Shown here: positions 7,491-15,900 of the stretch, one piece after another | Position numbering within the stretch: the first letter of the stretch is position 1 | Layout: each line of letters begins with the position of its first letter | Assembly: GCA_018817905.1 (NCBI GenBank) | Contig: JAHISS010000005.1 | Span: forward strand, 1 to 33,744 | Length of the DNA stretch: 33,744 nucleotides | From: Nanobdellota archaeon | GTDB taxonomy: Archaea; Nanobdellota; Nanobdellia; Pacearchaeales; GW2011-AR1 | Direction: 5' to 3' | Made by a program: the position numbers and the translations under genes | The notes under the pieces: generated by a model | Seen by the model: only the letters and a program-made list of their open reading frames with translations | The model's database searches: none | What the model was told of the DNA's origin: nothing

Positions 7491-8570
7491 ATGGTACTTG
7501 ATTTTGCAAGAGAAGCAATAGAAAACGCTAGTAAACTTAGTATTAATTTCGACGAACTTCGCGCAGGAAAAGCCAATATTAAAGTCTTTGGCATTGGCGG
7601 TGCTGGTTGCAATACAGCAACGTGGCTCTTCAACAAAGGGATTTCTGGAGCAACAGTCTACGGGGTAAACACCGACGCTTTACACCTATCAATAACAAAG
7701 TCAGATGAAAAAATCCTGATAGGAAAAGAATTAACAAGAGGTTTAGGCGCAGGCGGAAGACCAAAAGTAGGAATGGAAGCTGCAAAAGAGTCGCTTTCTG
7801 AACTAAAAAAAGCAACCGGCGGAGCAGACATGGTTTTCATTTTAGTTGGCCTTGGCGGCGGAACAGGAACCGGCGCATCACCGATAATCGCGCAGTTAGC
7901 AAAAGAATCCGGAGCAGTTGTAATTGCAGTAGCAACAATGCCTTTTGACTGCGAAAAAGTCAGACAAGACAAAGCAGAATTCGGCCTTCAAGAACTAACA
8001 GAAGTCGTTGACACAGCAATCCTAATTGACAACAACCGTTTGGTAGACATTGCAGGAAACTTGCCGATGGAACAGGCCTTTGCAGTAGCAAACGAGCTAG
8101 TCAGTACAATGATTAAAGGTATAGTCGAGACTATTACTTTGCCCTCATTGATTAACTTAGACTACGCTGATGTTTCTGCAATTATGAAAAACGGCGACGT
8201 TGCTGTTATCGGAGTTGGGGAGAGCGACACAACCTCAAGAGTTGACGAAGCTGTAAGACAAGCCCTGACACAACCTTTGTTAGATGTTGACTATCGCGGC
8301 GCGACCGGCGCCCTTGTCCACATAACTTGCGGCCCTGATTTCAAACTCGAAGAGTTCGCAGGAGTCGGAGAACTTGTAACAGAAAACATAAGTTCAGACG
8401 CTCAGGTAATTATCGGAGCAAGAATTAACAAAGACTTTCAGAATAAAGTCAGAGTGATAACAATAATGACCGGCGTCAAATCGCCTTACGTCCTCGGAAA
8501 ACACGCGTTAGCAGAAGAACAGCAGCCACGACAAGAAATGTCAGAACTCGGCATAGAAGTCTTCAGATAA
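7491..8570 (+). CDS. ftsZ: Cell division protein FtsZ
   Basis: A 359-residue tubulin-family GTPase that polymerises into the division ring. It has the N-terminal GIGGAGCNT nucleotide-binding loop (from residue 35), the tubulin signature GLGGGTGTGA (120-129), and the T7 loop NLDYADV (222-228), whose aspartate completes the GTPase site of the next subunit. A short tail ends in ELGIEVFR, which may be the partner-binding C-terminal peptide. Archaea with FtsZ often carry two paralogues; I cannot tell FtsZ1 from FtsZ2 with certainty by eye. It is preceded by the 7-codon leader with an AGGAGGT site and followed by a strong T-rich terminator. Confidence 0.96.
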   Translation: MVLDFAREAIENASKLSINFDELRAGKANIKVFGIGGAGCNTATWLFNKGISGATVYGVNTDALHLSITKSDEKILIGKELTRGLGAGGRPKVGMEAAKESLSELKKATGGADMVFILVGLGGGTGTGASPIIAQLAKESGAVVIAVATMPFDCEKVRQDKAEFGLQELTEVVDTAILIDNNRLVDIAGNLPMEQAFAVANELVSTMIKGIVETITLPSLINLDYADVSAIMKNGDVAVIGVGESDTTSRVDEAVRQALTQPLLDVDYRGATGALVHITCGPDFKLEEFAGVGELVTENISSDAQVIIGARINKDFQNKVRVITIMTGVKSPYVLGKHALAEEQQPRQEMSELGIEVFR

Positions 8571-8574
8571 ACAC

Positions 8575-8632
8575 TTTTTTATTTTTTTACCTTTTTCTTT
8601 ATTTTTTTGTTTTGTTTTTTTGTTTTTCTTTT
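8575..8632 (+). terminator. T-rich transcription terminator after ftsZ
   Basis: A run of about 58 bases made almost entirely of T tracts (6-8 T each) starts five bases after the ftsZ stop, the form expected for intrinsic oligo-U termination in archaea. There is no clear hairpin. The next 86 bases up to the convergent gene at 8719 hold no recognisable feature. Confidence 0.7.
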
Positions 8633-8718
8633 AGATAATTTATCCTGCAATCAGAAAAAAACAATTAGATGGTTGTTTATTCTATGGATTTGAGCGGTCG
8701 GGAATTTCTGTAGAGTGA

Positions 8719-9294
8719 TTAGTCTCCGTCTCTTGTAGCATATATTTCATCCCAATATCGATTATAATATCTCTCAGACAATCTTCCAGTTAATTTTCCT
8801 AAAGCGACAGCTAAAAGTCCAAAACCGAGGAACCTTCCAAAACCTTTCTTTATACCTTTCCACTCCAAACCATTATACTCTTGAATTACAGGACTTTTTT
8901 TCATTTCTTTAATATCTGATTTAATTACTGCGGCGAGTTCATCCAAAGATGCTTTAGCTTCCCTGGCTTCTGCAATTGCTTTAGACTTCACAGCAGGTTG
9001 TGTTGCAGGAACATAACCATCTTTCTCAAAACCATCCAAATCAGAACTCCTGATAGTAAAATCATTCTCATCAACCCCCCAACTTCTTCTTTCTGCAAAA
9101 ACGAGGGCATCAAGAGCAGAATTATATCTCCCTATTTCATCCTCGTGAATAGTTCCAATCCAAGGGTGATTTATCCTTTTACCAGTAAGACTTCTAGAAT
9201 CATAAAAGCAACCCTTTAAGGCCAAAGCCCCTGCTAACATTGTAAGTGGAACCCCTATTCTGTTAACTATCTTTCTTTTTGTCAGTGGTTTCAT
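8719..9294 (-). CDS. Small membrane-associated protein of unknown function
   Basis: A 191-residue protein with a hydrophobic N-terminal segment (GVPLTMLAGALALKGC, a possible signal anchor or lipoprotein-like site with Cys near residue 29), a charged middle that may form coiled coil (AEAREAKASLDELAAVIKSD), and a second hydrophobic stretch FLGFGLLAVALGKL near residue 160. I know no family. The ATG at 9294 has GAGGAG four bases upstream (9299-9304) and a TATA-like TTTAA box near 9319-9328, so this gene has a short leader with a ribosome site rather than being leaderless. Confidence 0.7.
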   Translation of the reverse strand: MKPLTKRKIVNRIGVPLTMLAGALALKGCFYDSRSLTGKRINHPWIGTIHEDEIGRYNSALDALVFAERRSWGVDENDFTIRSSDLDGFEKDGYVPATQPAVKSKAIAEAREAKASLDELAAVIKSDIKEMKKSPVIQEYNGLEWKGIKKGFGRFLGFGLLAVALGKLTGRLSERYYNRYWDEIYATRDGD

Positions 9295-9510
9295 AATCTC
9301 CTCAAAATCTCCCCCTACTTAAACTTTTCTCTTTGTTACTACTCCAAAGAAACATGATAAACGACAATCTTCAAAAAACCAAAACCCTTAAATAATCCAA
9401 TCATCTCAATAAAGTATCAACTGATATCAAAAACCCACCAAAATAAATCCACCTCCCTAACCCCACATCCCAATAACCAACCAGAATAAACCACCACCCT
9501 CCAAAACAAA

Positions 9511-9822
9511 ATGGCAACACAAAAACTAAAAATCACAAAAACAGAATTAATCGAAAAGACAGATTACAAAATAAAGAGATATCCAAATCTCAACACAGTA
9601 TTGATGGTTGAAGATTTCTTAAAGCAAAACCAAGACATACCCATGAAAATCTCTGAAATAAAAAAACAACTCCCAAAACAAATAATGCACCAAACACTAT
9701 TGCTTATTTTAGAATACCTCTGGAAGAGCGGAAAAATAATCTACGGACCAAGAGGCGTTCAATGGATTTACACAGAGCCGCACCACTTAAAAAAAATGTT
9801 TGAAAACACAATAGAGGTCTAA
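9511..9822 (+). CDS. Small winged-helix-like protein
   Basis: A 103-residue protein whose centre (DIPMKISEIKKQLPKQIMHQ then TLLLILEYLWKSGKIIYGPRG) fits a winged helix-turn-helix: recognition helix, then a wing ending in VQWIYTEP. It probably binds DNA as a local regulator, but no target is evident. The 215 bases upstream are unusually rich in A and C with almost no G on this strand. A weak TATA-like GAATAAACC (9483-9491) sits about 24 bases before the ATG, and a better TTAAATAA at 9389-9396 would give a leader of about 90 bases. It converges with hepT. Confidence 0.75.
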   Translation: MATQKLKITKTELIEKTDYKIKRYPNLNTVLMVEDFLKQNQDIPMKISEIKKQLPKQIMHQTLLLILEYLWKSGKIIYGPRGVQWIYTEPHHLKKMFENTIEV

Positions 9823-9824
9823 GT

Positions 9825-10250
9825 TTAATCACCCTTCTTCACAAAACTCATAACCTCGCCAACAAAATCTTCAAAATCACCAAGCTTATCAAGATTTTCA
9901 AATGCTAATTCATCATCAACCTCTCCATATTTATGGACAAGAATATTTCTAAATCCCTTCATGTCTTTCAAAATCTTCTCCATTTTTCCAGATATTATCT
10001 TTTTATGCTTAAGCTTATCAAAAAGTTCATCTTCATCAGATGGAATGCCGAGTTTCAAATTAGAAACAAGAACATTTCCCACATCTATCACAGTTTCTAT
10101 TGAAATCTGTAAAAGCCTCTCGCACGCTCTCTTTTTTTCTATAGAATCTTTATACTCCTTAAAATCCGCAGGCTTTATTTTCTCAAGCTCATCTAAATAA
10201 TTATTCAACTCGTCTATTTTAGAATATATTTTTCCCCTATCAATTTTCAT
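9825..10250 (-). CDS. hepT: HepT-like HEPN ribonuclease toxin (DUF86)
   Basis: A 141-residue all-helical HEPN protein. The C-terminal part has RNILVHKYGEVDDE, an exact Rx4HxY motif: R and H form the RNase site, and in studied pairs the tyrosine is AMPylated by the partner MntA. The start at 10250 (MKIDRGKIY) is preferred over a longer frame from 10298 because it gives the usual 11-base overlap with the mntA end (10240-10250) and typical length. Established for the family: toxin RNase neutralised by MntA. Inferred: that this copy is active. Confidence 0.88.
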   Translation of the reverse strand: MKIDRGKIYSKIDELNNYLDELEKIKPADFKEYKDSIEKKRACERLLQISIETVIDVGNVLVSNLKLGIPSDEDELFDKLKHKKIISGKMEKILKDMKGFRNILVHKYGEVDDELAFENLDKLGDFEDFVGEVMSFVKKGD

Positions 10251-10623
10251 TTTCCACCATACCAAGATATGTATAATAAATTTTCTTATAAAATTCAAAT
10301 TCCTTTATTGTAGAAAAAGCAATCTCATAAAGCAAATCCTCATTTTTACATAAAACAATCTTATTATCCTCGAGTATCCTTTTTCTTATGTAAATCGGAA
10401 GCTGTTGAAACACATGAACGTCAAACTTCGAAGCTAAAATAGAACTGTACCTAAGCTTTTTCTTAGACATTCTCAAATTAGAATATTTTTTGTCAAGAAC
10501 AAGACATACATCAATGTCCCTATACTCCTCACCCCGAGCATATGAACCAAACACAAGCACAGCTATTACTTCAACATCATTCTTAACTTCTCTAATAAAT
10601 TCAGGTTTCAATATTTTCTGCAT
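10240..10623 (-). CDS. mntA: MntA-like nucleotidyltransferase antitoxin
   Basis: A 127-residue minimal nucleotidyltransferase with VFGSYARGEEYRDIDVCLVL: GS followed by DxD, with a spacing two residues shorter than the common GSx10DxD. In characterised MntA-HepT pairs this enzyme adds AMP groups to the HepT tyrosine and silences the toxin. It is the first gene of the two-gene operon, overlapping hepT by 11 bases. A TATATATAA box (10645-10653) lies about 26 bases before the ATG, giving a leaderless transcript. Confidence 0.9.
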   Translation of the reverse strand: MQKILKPEFIREVKNDVEVIAVLVFGSYARGEEYRDIDVCLVLDKKYSNLRMSKKKLRYSSILASKFDVHVFQQLPIYIRKRILEDNKIVLCKNEDLLYEIAFSTIKEFEFYKKIYYTYLGMVENEN

Positions 10624-10644
10624 GACTTATTAAAAAGAATACAA

Positions 10645-10653
10645 TATATATAA
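10645..10653 (-). promoter_or_regulatory. TATA box of the mntA-hepT operon
   Basis: TATATATAA, nearly self-complementary, is centred about 26 bases upstream of the mntA ATG (10623). No separate operator is evident beyond the alternating TA sequence itself. Confidence 0.6.
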
Positions 10654-10683
10654 TTTCCTAATTAACAAAGAATCATTCCCCAC

Positions 10684-11259
10684 TCACTTCCCCGGCCGAT
10701 AATCCTCTTTTTCTTCCTCAAAACCCGTCGGCCTTTTACTGTTTCCCCATTCTTCCCAATACAAAGTTCTTTCCAAAGATTTTTTTGCAGATTTTTTTTC
10801 TCTGCCTTCTTCAAAACCAACAGGCACAACTGCTTCAACCTGAATGTGCTGCGGGATGTTTAATTTTTCTTTTAACAAATCGTCGCTGTAAGCTCCAACC
10901 CAGCAAGAATCTATTCCAAAATTAGCCAGTCCCAACAAAAACGTTTGAATCGCAGCTCCAGCCTGCTGCCTTGAATAAACTCTTCCCCGCTCGCCGTACA
11001 AGTTCTCAAGATGAGCGTCGTCAGAACAAACCAAAACCAAAACTCGCGCCTGCTTAATCCAACTTTGCTCGCAAACATCAGCGACATCTTCAATAACTTT
11101 TTTTTTCTCAACAATCAAAAACCGCAAATGATTATTGTTCCCTGCAAACGGCCCTTGGTTCGCGCAATCAATCGCATCCAAAATATCTTTCCAGCTCGGC
11201 TTTTTCTTCTTAAAATTCCTTACTGACTTCCTTAGCCGCACAACCTTCTCAAATTCCAT
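10684..11259 (-). CDS. Nitroreductase-family flavoprotein
   Basis: A 191-residue FMN-dependent oxidoreductase of the nitroreductase fold. Family marks: the RKSVRNFKKKKPSW opening (R-S-R-F-like FMN phosphate contact), CANQGPFAGNNNHLRFLIV in the FMN pocket, AGAAIQTFLLGLANFGIDSCWVGA in the central helix, and the late VPVGF before a basic tail. The natural substrate is unknown; relatives reduce nitro compounds, quinones or flavins. A TATA-like TTTATAC (minus strand, centred near 11284) is 25 bases from the ATG. The C terminus is longer and more charged than in minimal members. Confidence 0.88.
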   Translation of the reverse strand: MEFEKVVRLRKSVRNFKKKKPSWKDILDAIDCANQGPFAGNNNHLRFLIVEKKKVIEDVADVCEQSWIKQARVLVLVCSDDAHLENLYGERGRVYSRQQAGAAIQTFLLGLANFGIDSCWVGAYSDDLLKEKLNIPQHIQVEAVVPVGFEEGREKKSAKKSLERTLYWEEWGNSKRPTGFEEEKEDYRPGK

Positions 11260-11713
11260 AGATTATGAAAGCAGATAGCGTATAAAAGATTATCGCAAAA
11301 CAACTTTCTGTGTTTCATCAGGGCATTCTCAATTTAACACACTGTAGAGTGAAACTCCCACCGTTCGCTTCGCTCACTTCGCTAAGCTGCGGAGCTTCAA
11401 AAATCAAAAAACAATCATTATCAACAATACATATCCCAATCGACTCTGGTTTATATGATAATCTCTGGTGGGCGAGCTGAGTCAGTTTAGTAAAAGAATG
11501 ACAAATAAGAACTGGCTCGGGGAGTTAGGAGGCATTTACCCAATTACAGCAAGATGTGGGGATTTCTTTCCGATTAATTCTCAATCCAACCTTATAGGAT
11601 TTGTTACTTAATCATTTTTACTACGAAGAATCTTAACGAAGTCAGATTTGAAGTTAATATATTCCAAGCAGATTATTGCGAACTAATTTTCTATCGAAAT
11701 ATGACGACTGATC
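11260..11713. other. 454-base intergenic region with a possible ncRNA and a GC-rich palindromic patch
   Basis: Between two genes read on the minus strand. 11361-11397 is a GC-rich patch with repeated TTCGCT/CACTTCGCT and the self-complementary AGCTGCGGAGCT. A TATA-like GTTTATATGA (about 11449-11458) precedes the conserved hairpin at 11469-11529. A plus-strand frame of 37 codons starts at 11498 (ATG) and ends at 11611; it is listed only as a possibility because the related copy at 27.3 kb does not keep the frame. The remainder has no recognisable feature. Confidence 0.5.
11469..11529. ncRNA. Candidate structured RNA or repeat core (copy 1 of hairpin)
   Basis: A 60-base segment repeated at 27333-27392. 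Arms CTGAGTCAGTT (11477-11487) and AACTGGCTCGG (11510-11520) form an 11-pair stem around an A-rich 22-base loop. Between copies three positions differ inside the stem and all three keep a pair (U-G/C-G, U-G/U-A, G-C/G-U). The loop differs by one base, which would break a reading frame. A TATA-like box lies upstream in this copy. No known RNA family is recognised, and transcription is unproven. Confidence 0.4.
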
Positions 11714-12868
11714 CTACAACCTAATCTCCCCGCCCCCCACCACCCGCTCCCCAAAATATAAAACAATAAACTGCCCCTCAGCAACGCCCTCTACACCTTT
11801 ATCAAAAACAAAAGTCCACCTACCTGCGCTACTCTTTCTCAAAACCCCACCATGCAGCTCCCCCAAATGCCGAATCCTCGCCTTCATTCTTCCCTTCTCT
11901 TCTGAATTAACAAACTTCATATTCTTAACAAAAACTTTTTTCGTTTTCAAAATCTCATCACCTTCCGGCGCAACAACCAAAACATTTCCACGACGTTTCC
12001 CAGCAACAAACAACCTCGTGTTCCGAATTTCCCGACGATACTTATCCAAAATCTCAAAACCCTTCCTGTCACCAACTCTTTCTCCAATTGTAAAAAACCA
12101 AGTTCCAGGATGCGTTCCAATGACCTCGCCACGAGGAGAAACAACATTCCCTTTCTTCTCCTTAATCCTTTCCCGCAAAAACTTTTTCACATCAATCTTC
12201 CCCAAATAACAAATTCCCCGCGAACCTCTTTTGTCCCAATTCGGAAATTTATTCTGCCGCGCAATTTTCCTAACTTCCTCCTTCGTCAGCCCACCGACAG
12301 GAAACAAACATTTTTCCAAAACATCCTGCCCAAGTCCAACCAAAAAATACGACTGATCTTTCTTCTTGTCTTTCCCCCTCAGAAGCTCAACCTCAAAACC
12401 CCCACCACCCCTCAACACCGGACGAGATTTATGAATTATTTTAAGGCGGACGGGTGGGACTTTCTTCCTTCTAACTCTCGCATAATGCCCCGTAGCAATC
12501 CAGTCAGCGCCAATCTCGCGCGCCTTTTTCAAAAGTCCTGGAAATTTCCCGACGTTGTTGCACAAAATATCAGGATTCGGCGTCAGTCCTTTCTCGTAAT
12601 CCTTAAACATTTTAGAAATAACTTTTTTTTCATAACCTTCCTCGCAATCAACAACAAATAATTTCTCAACTCCAACAAGTTTACAAATTTTTTTAACAAT
12701 CTTTTCCTCTTCTTTCCATTTTATCGACGACGGCCAGCTCGTTTTCCCCGAAGGACAAGCATTCATAAAAAACCCATAAACTTCATATCCGCGTCTATTC
12801 AACAGCAAAGCAGCGACGCTGGAATCAACACCGCCCGACATTCCCAAAAGGACTTTCTCTTTTCCCAT
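11714..12868 (-). CDS. mnmA: tRNA-uridine 2-sulfurtransferase MnmA/TrmU
   Basis: A 384-residue ATP-dependent thiouridylase that makes 2-thiouridine at wobble position 34 of tRNAs. It has the PP-loop SGGVDSS (11-17), the catalytic cysteine in NPDILCN (C103) and the second persulfide cysteine in GICYLG (C220), so the full catalytic pair is present. A C-terminal beta-barrel follows. A glycine/arginine insert of about 20 residues sits near 135-160. The ATG at 12868 is preferred to a TTG at 12874 because it is 27 bases from the divergent TATA box. MnmA is mainly bacterial and mitochondrial, so its presence in an archaeon suggests acquired or lineage-specific use. Confidence 0.93.
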   Translation of the reverse strand: MGKEKVLLGMSGGVDSSVAALLLNRRGYEVYGFFMNACPSGKTSWPSSIKWKEEEKIVKKICKLVGVEKLFVVDCEEGYEKKVISKMFKDYEKGLTPNPDILCNNVGKFPGLLKKAREIGADWIATGHYARVRRKKVPPVRLKIIHKSRPVLRGGGGFEVELLRGKDKKKDQSYFLVGLGQDVLEKCLFPVGGLTKEEVRKIARQNKFPNWDKRGSRGICYLGKIDVKKFLRERIKEKKGNVVSPRGEVIGTHPGTWFFTIGERVGDRKGFEILDKYRREIRNTRLFVAGKRRGNVLVVAPEGDEILKTKKVFVKNMKFVNSEEKGRMKARIRHLGELHGGVLRKSSAGRWTFVFDKGVEGVAEGQFIVLYFGERVVGGGEIRL

Positions 12869-12888
12869 TATCAAGACAAAAACAATAA

Positions 12889-12900
12889 GATTTATAATCT
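12889..12900. promoter_or_regulatory. Divergent near-palindromic TATA box (mnmA / protease leader)
   Basis: GATTTATAATCT is almost its own reverse complement and lies 27 bases from the mnmA ATG (12868, minus) and 25 bases from the leader ATG at 12920 (plus). A single box can therefore serve both directions. Confidence 0.55.
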
Positions 12901-12919
12901 TTCCCAGATACTAATAAAC

Positions 12920-12961
12920 ATGGCTTACATTGTCGAGAGTTTCAAAAGGCACAAGAAATGA
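12920..12961 (+). CDS. 13-residue leader ORF overlapping the protease start
   Basis: ATG at 12920 opens a 13-codon frame (MAYIVESFKRHKK) whose TGA overlaps the ATG of the large protease gene as ATGA (12958-12961). Its ATG is 25 bases from a TATA box, so it is the expected leaderless start, and the protease would then be translated by coupling. It could also be unrelated to regulation, with translation starting directly at 12958. No homologue is recognised for this peptide. Confidence 0.4.
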   Translation: MAYIVESFKRHKK

Positions 12962-15900
12962 TAAATCATAAAATTGCATTAATAATAATACTCGTTGTAG
13001 TATTGTTTTCTGTAGGTTACCAACAAGTTAGTATAAGGGAGGAAGTAATCTCTTTTTTTAGTCCTAAGATAGATTCATCATCTCAATATTTATCCCAATA
13101 TTTGGATACAGGAAAAGCATGCAGGAGCGACCTGGATTGTGAACAGTGTGAATTATGTTCTGGTCCGCCAATCGATGATGAAATAATTCCGCAGCCTGGA
13201 GAAATAGTCAGCCAACCAAGTACAAGCCAAAGAATGGGCAGCATTACCACAAATGCGATCAGAAGAGGTTTTTATGGCAGTCAAATAGGAAAAACATGCA
13301 AAAGAATCCAAAACTGCAATCCGCCTCAACCGCCCTTCGGCTCTTTTACAGTCGAGGACGGTGAACCTATCATTGATGAGGATGATATTATTTATTTTTC
13401 CGCTGTCCCTACCTGCCTTACCCAAGAGATATTAGTTGAAGAAATCTTTACAGAAAGCACTGAGCTTGACATTGATTATGGGGGCAGAATTTCTTCGATT
13501 TCTTTTAGCGGGTCATTAGAGCTGTTGTCTCCGAGTGCATATGCGAGGATTATACTTACAGATTATAATGACAAAGAATTCAGCATCTTTAGCAGCGACT
13601 CTTTTATCCCATGTAACGATGATGAGATAAGAGTTAATATTAACAACTTTTGCGAAGAGACATGCAATATTCTAACTACGGATATCAAAAACCTAAAAGT
13701 AGAAATTAAAGATGCCTCCCTGACAATAGATAAATTCCATATCCTTGATGAGGACGGTAACTTTCCCCTATCACCCATCATTTTCCCAGAGGATTACTAT
13801 AAAGAACGACATCTTAATATTAAGATAAATATTCTTAATGAAAGGAACCAGAGAGAAGGACTTGACTGGATTGCTGGAGACTCTGAACCTTGCGGATTAG
13901 AATATTACGAAAAAAAGCAATTACTGGGTGTTGGAAAGAATGAAGAGCTTCCTAATCTTTGTGGTCTTGAGTGTTACAAGGGTGGGGTGTTTCAACGCAC
14001 AACAGAATCTGGAGGGGAAGGAAGAACAAGAGCAGATTCACTGCCAGAAAATTGGGATTGGAGAGATAGACATGGCGAGGATTGGACAACTCCTGTGAGA
14101 AATCAGCTTTTTTGTGGAAGCTGTTGGGCATTTTCTGCTGTTGGAGCTACAGAAGTTTTAACTAATCTATACTTCAATCAACATTTGAATCTAGACCTTT
14201 CAGAGCAGGAGTTAGTTTCTTGTGCGGCCGACATGGATTGTGGTTGTGATGGGTGGTCGCCAGGATTAGCATTAGATTATATTACAAATCATGGGGTGAG
14301 TGATAAAGACTGTTTCCTTTATCAAGCAATTGATGCATGTGGATGCAATGCATGGCTATGTATATTTCCACCTGTTAATTGTGATAATCTATGTACTAAT
14401 CCAAATGAACGAATAAGAATCAGTGGGAGAAATGAATTTACAGACGAAACAGAAGAAACATTAAAAACAATGATTATAGAAGACGGTGGGGTTGTTGGTG
14501 GAATATTAAGCTGGAATCATTCCATGAATTTAGTTGGATATGAGCGAGATACTGTAACAAGTGACACACTATGGGTATTTAAGAACAGCTGGGGAGAACT
14601 CTGGGGTGAAAGTGGCTATGTAACAATGACCATGAATATGTCAGATTTCGTAGGGACACGTTCATTATCAAACCCAATAATTAGCGAAATCCAGGATTAT
14701 ACTATATTATGCAATGACAAAGATGGAGATGGTTATTGCAATTGGGGCGTATCTAATAATAAACCAACTACTTGTCCTGCTAGTTGCAACGGGAATAATG
14801 AAAAAGATTGCGATGACAGCGATCCAGACAAAGGGCCATTTGATGAATATTATAATTGTGTTGCGATTGAAGACGTCGTTTTCCAATGTTCAGATGATAT
14901 CGACAATGACGGAGATGGAGTAAAAGATTATCCTAATGATTTCAGCTGTGTAGGTATCCATGATGATGATGAGACAAACCCAAAAGCAGAATGCCAAGAC
15001 GGATTAGATAACGATTGGGATGGTGTCAAAGATTATCCCAATGATGACAGCTGTTCGAGTTACCAAGACAATTATGAGGATTCACCGGACGTAGATCCTC
15101 AATGTGCAGACGGAGTGGATAATGACGGGGATGGTTTAACAGACTTGAATGATCCTGGCTGCGAAAACAATCAAGATGATAATGAAGCAGACGGGACTAG
15201 CCAATGCCAGGATGGAGTGGATAATGACGGTGATGGTGCAACAGATTATCCAAATGATTTTAGCTGCACCTCTTCAATTGATAATGATGAGGCAAATCCA
15301 AAAGCACAATGCCAAAATGGTATTGATGATGATAGTGATCGGGCAACAGATTATCCAGAAGATTTTAGCTGCTCAAGTTTCCAGGATACAAGTGAAACCA
15401 TACCCAGATCAGAATGCCAGAATAATCAAGATGATGATAGCGATGGTAAATCAGATTATCCGCACGATTTTAGTTGTTCAAGTTACCAAGACAATAGTGA
15501 AGACTATCCCCTAGCTAAATGCCAGGACGGGATAGATAATGATAATGACGGTCAGATAGACTGGCCTGCTGATTCAGGTTGTGTGAATGGTTTTCAAGAT
15601 AATTATGAATATGATTGTGGTGATGACAAAGTCAATCATGCATCTGAGGATTGCGATGGGACTGATCTTGCTGGTGAGACATGCATTACATTCGGATATA
15701 ACAGCGGCACTTTATCATGCGAGGATGATTGTAAGTTTGATCTTACTGAATGCTCATATGAACCTATGCCCGTATGCGGCAATGGAAATATCGAATACGG
15801 AGAGGATTGTGAACCTCCAAATGAGTTTGGCGGGATTACTTGCACCTCGCTGGGGTTTGATGGCGGAAATATGTTATGCACTGATAATTGCAGATTAGAC

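Noticed and set aside
11498..11611. 37-codon plus-strand frame starting in the 11.5-kb hairpin loop
   Set aside because: The composition is protein-like and a TATA-like box lies upstream, but the related 27-kb copy breaks the frame and no ribosome site is present. Not called as a gene.
12110..12661. 183-codon open frame on the plus strand, antisense to mnmA
   Set aside because: It overlaps a clear MnmA with both catalytic cysteines; the protein is basic and low-complexity, as expected from reading an AT-rich gene backwards. No promoter at the expected spacing.
14884..15600. Tandem units that could suggest a CRISPR array or DNA repeat
   Set aside because: The units are in frame within the protease gene, vary at synonymous positions, and encode DNDxDG repeats; there are no constant direct repeats with unique spacers.
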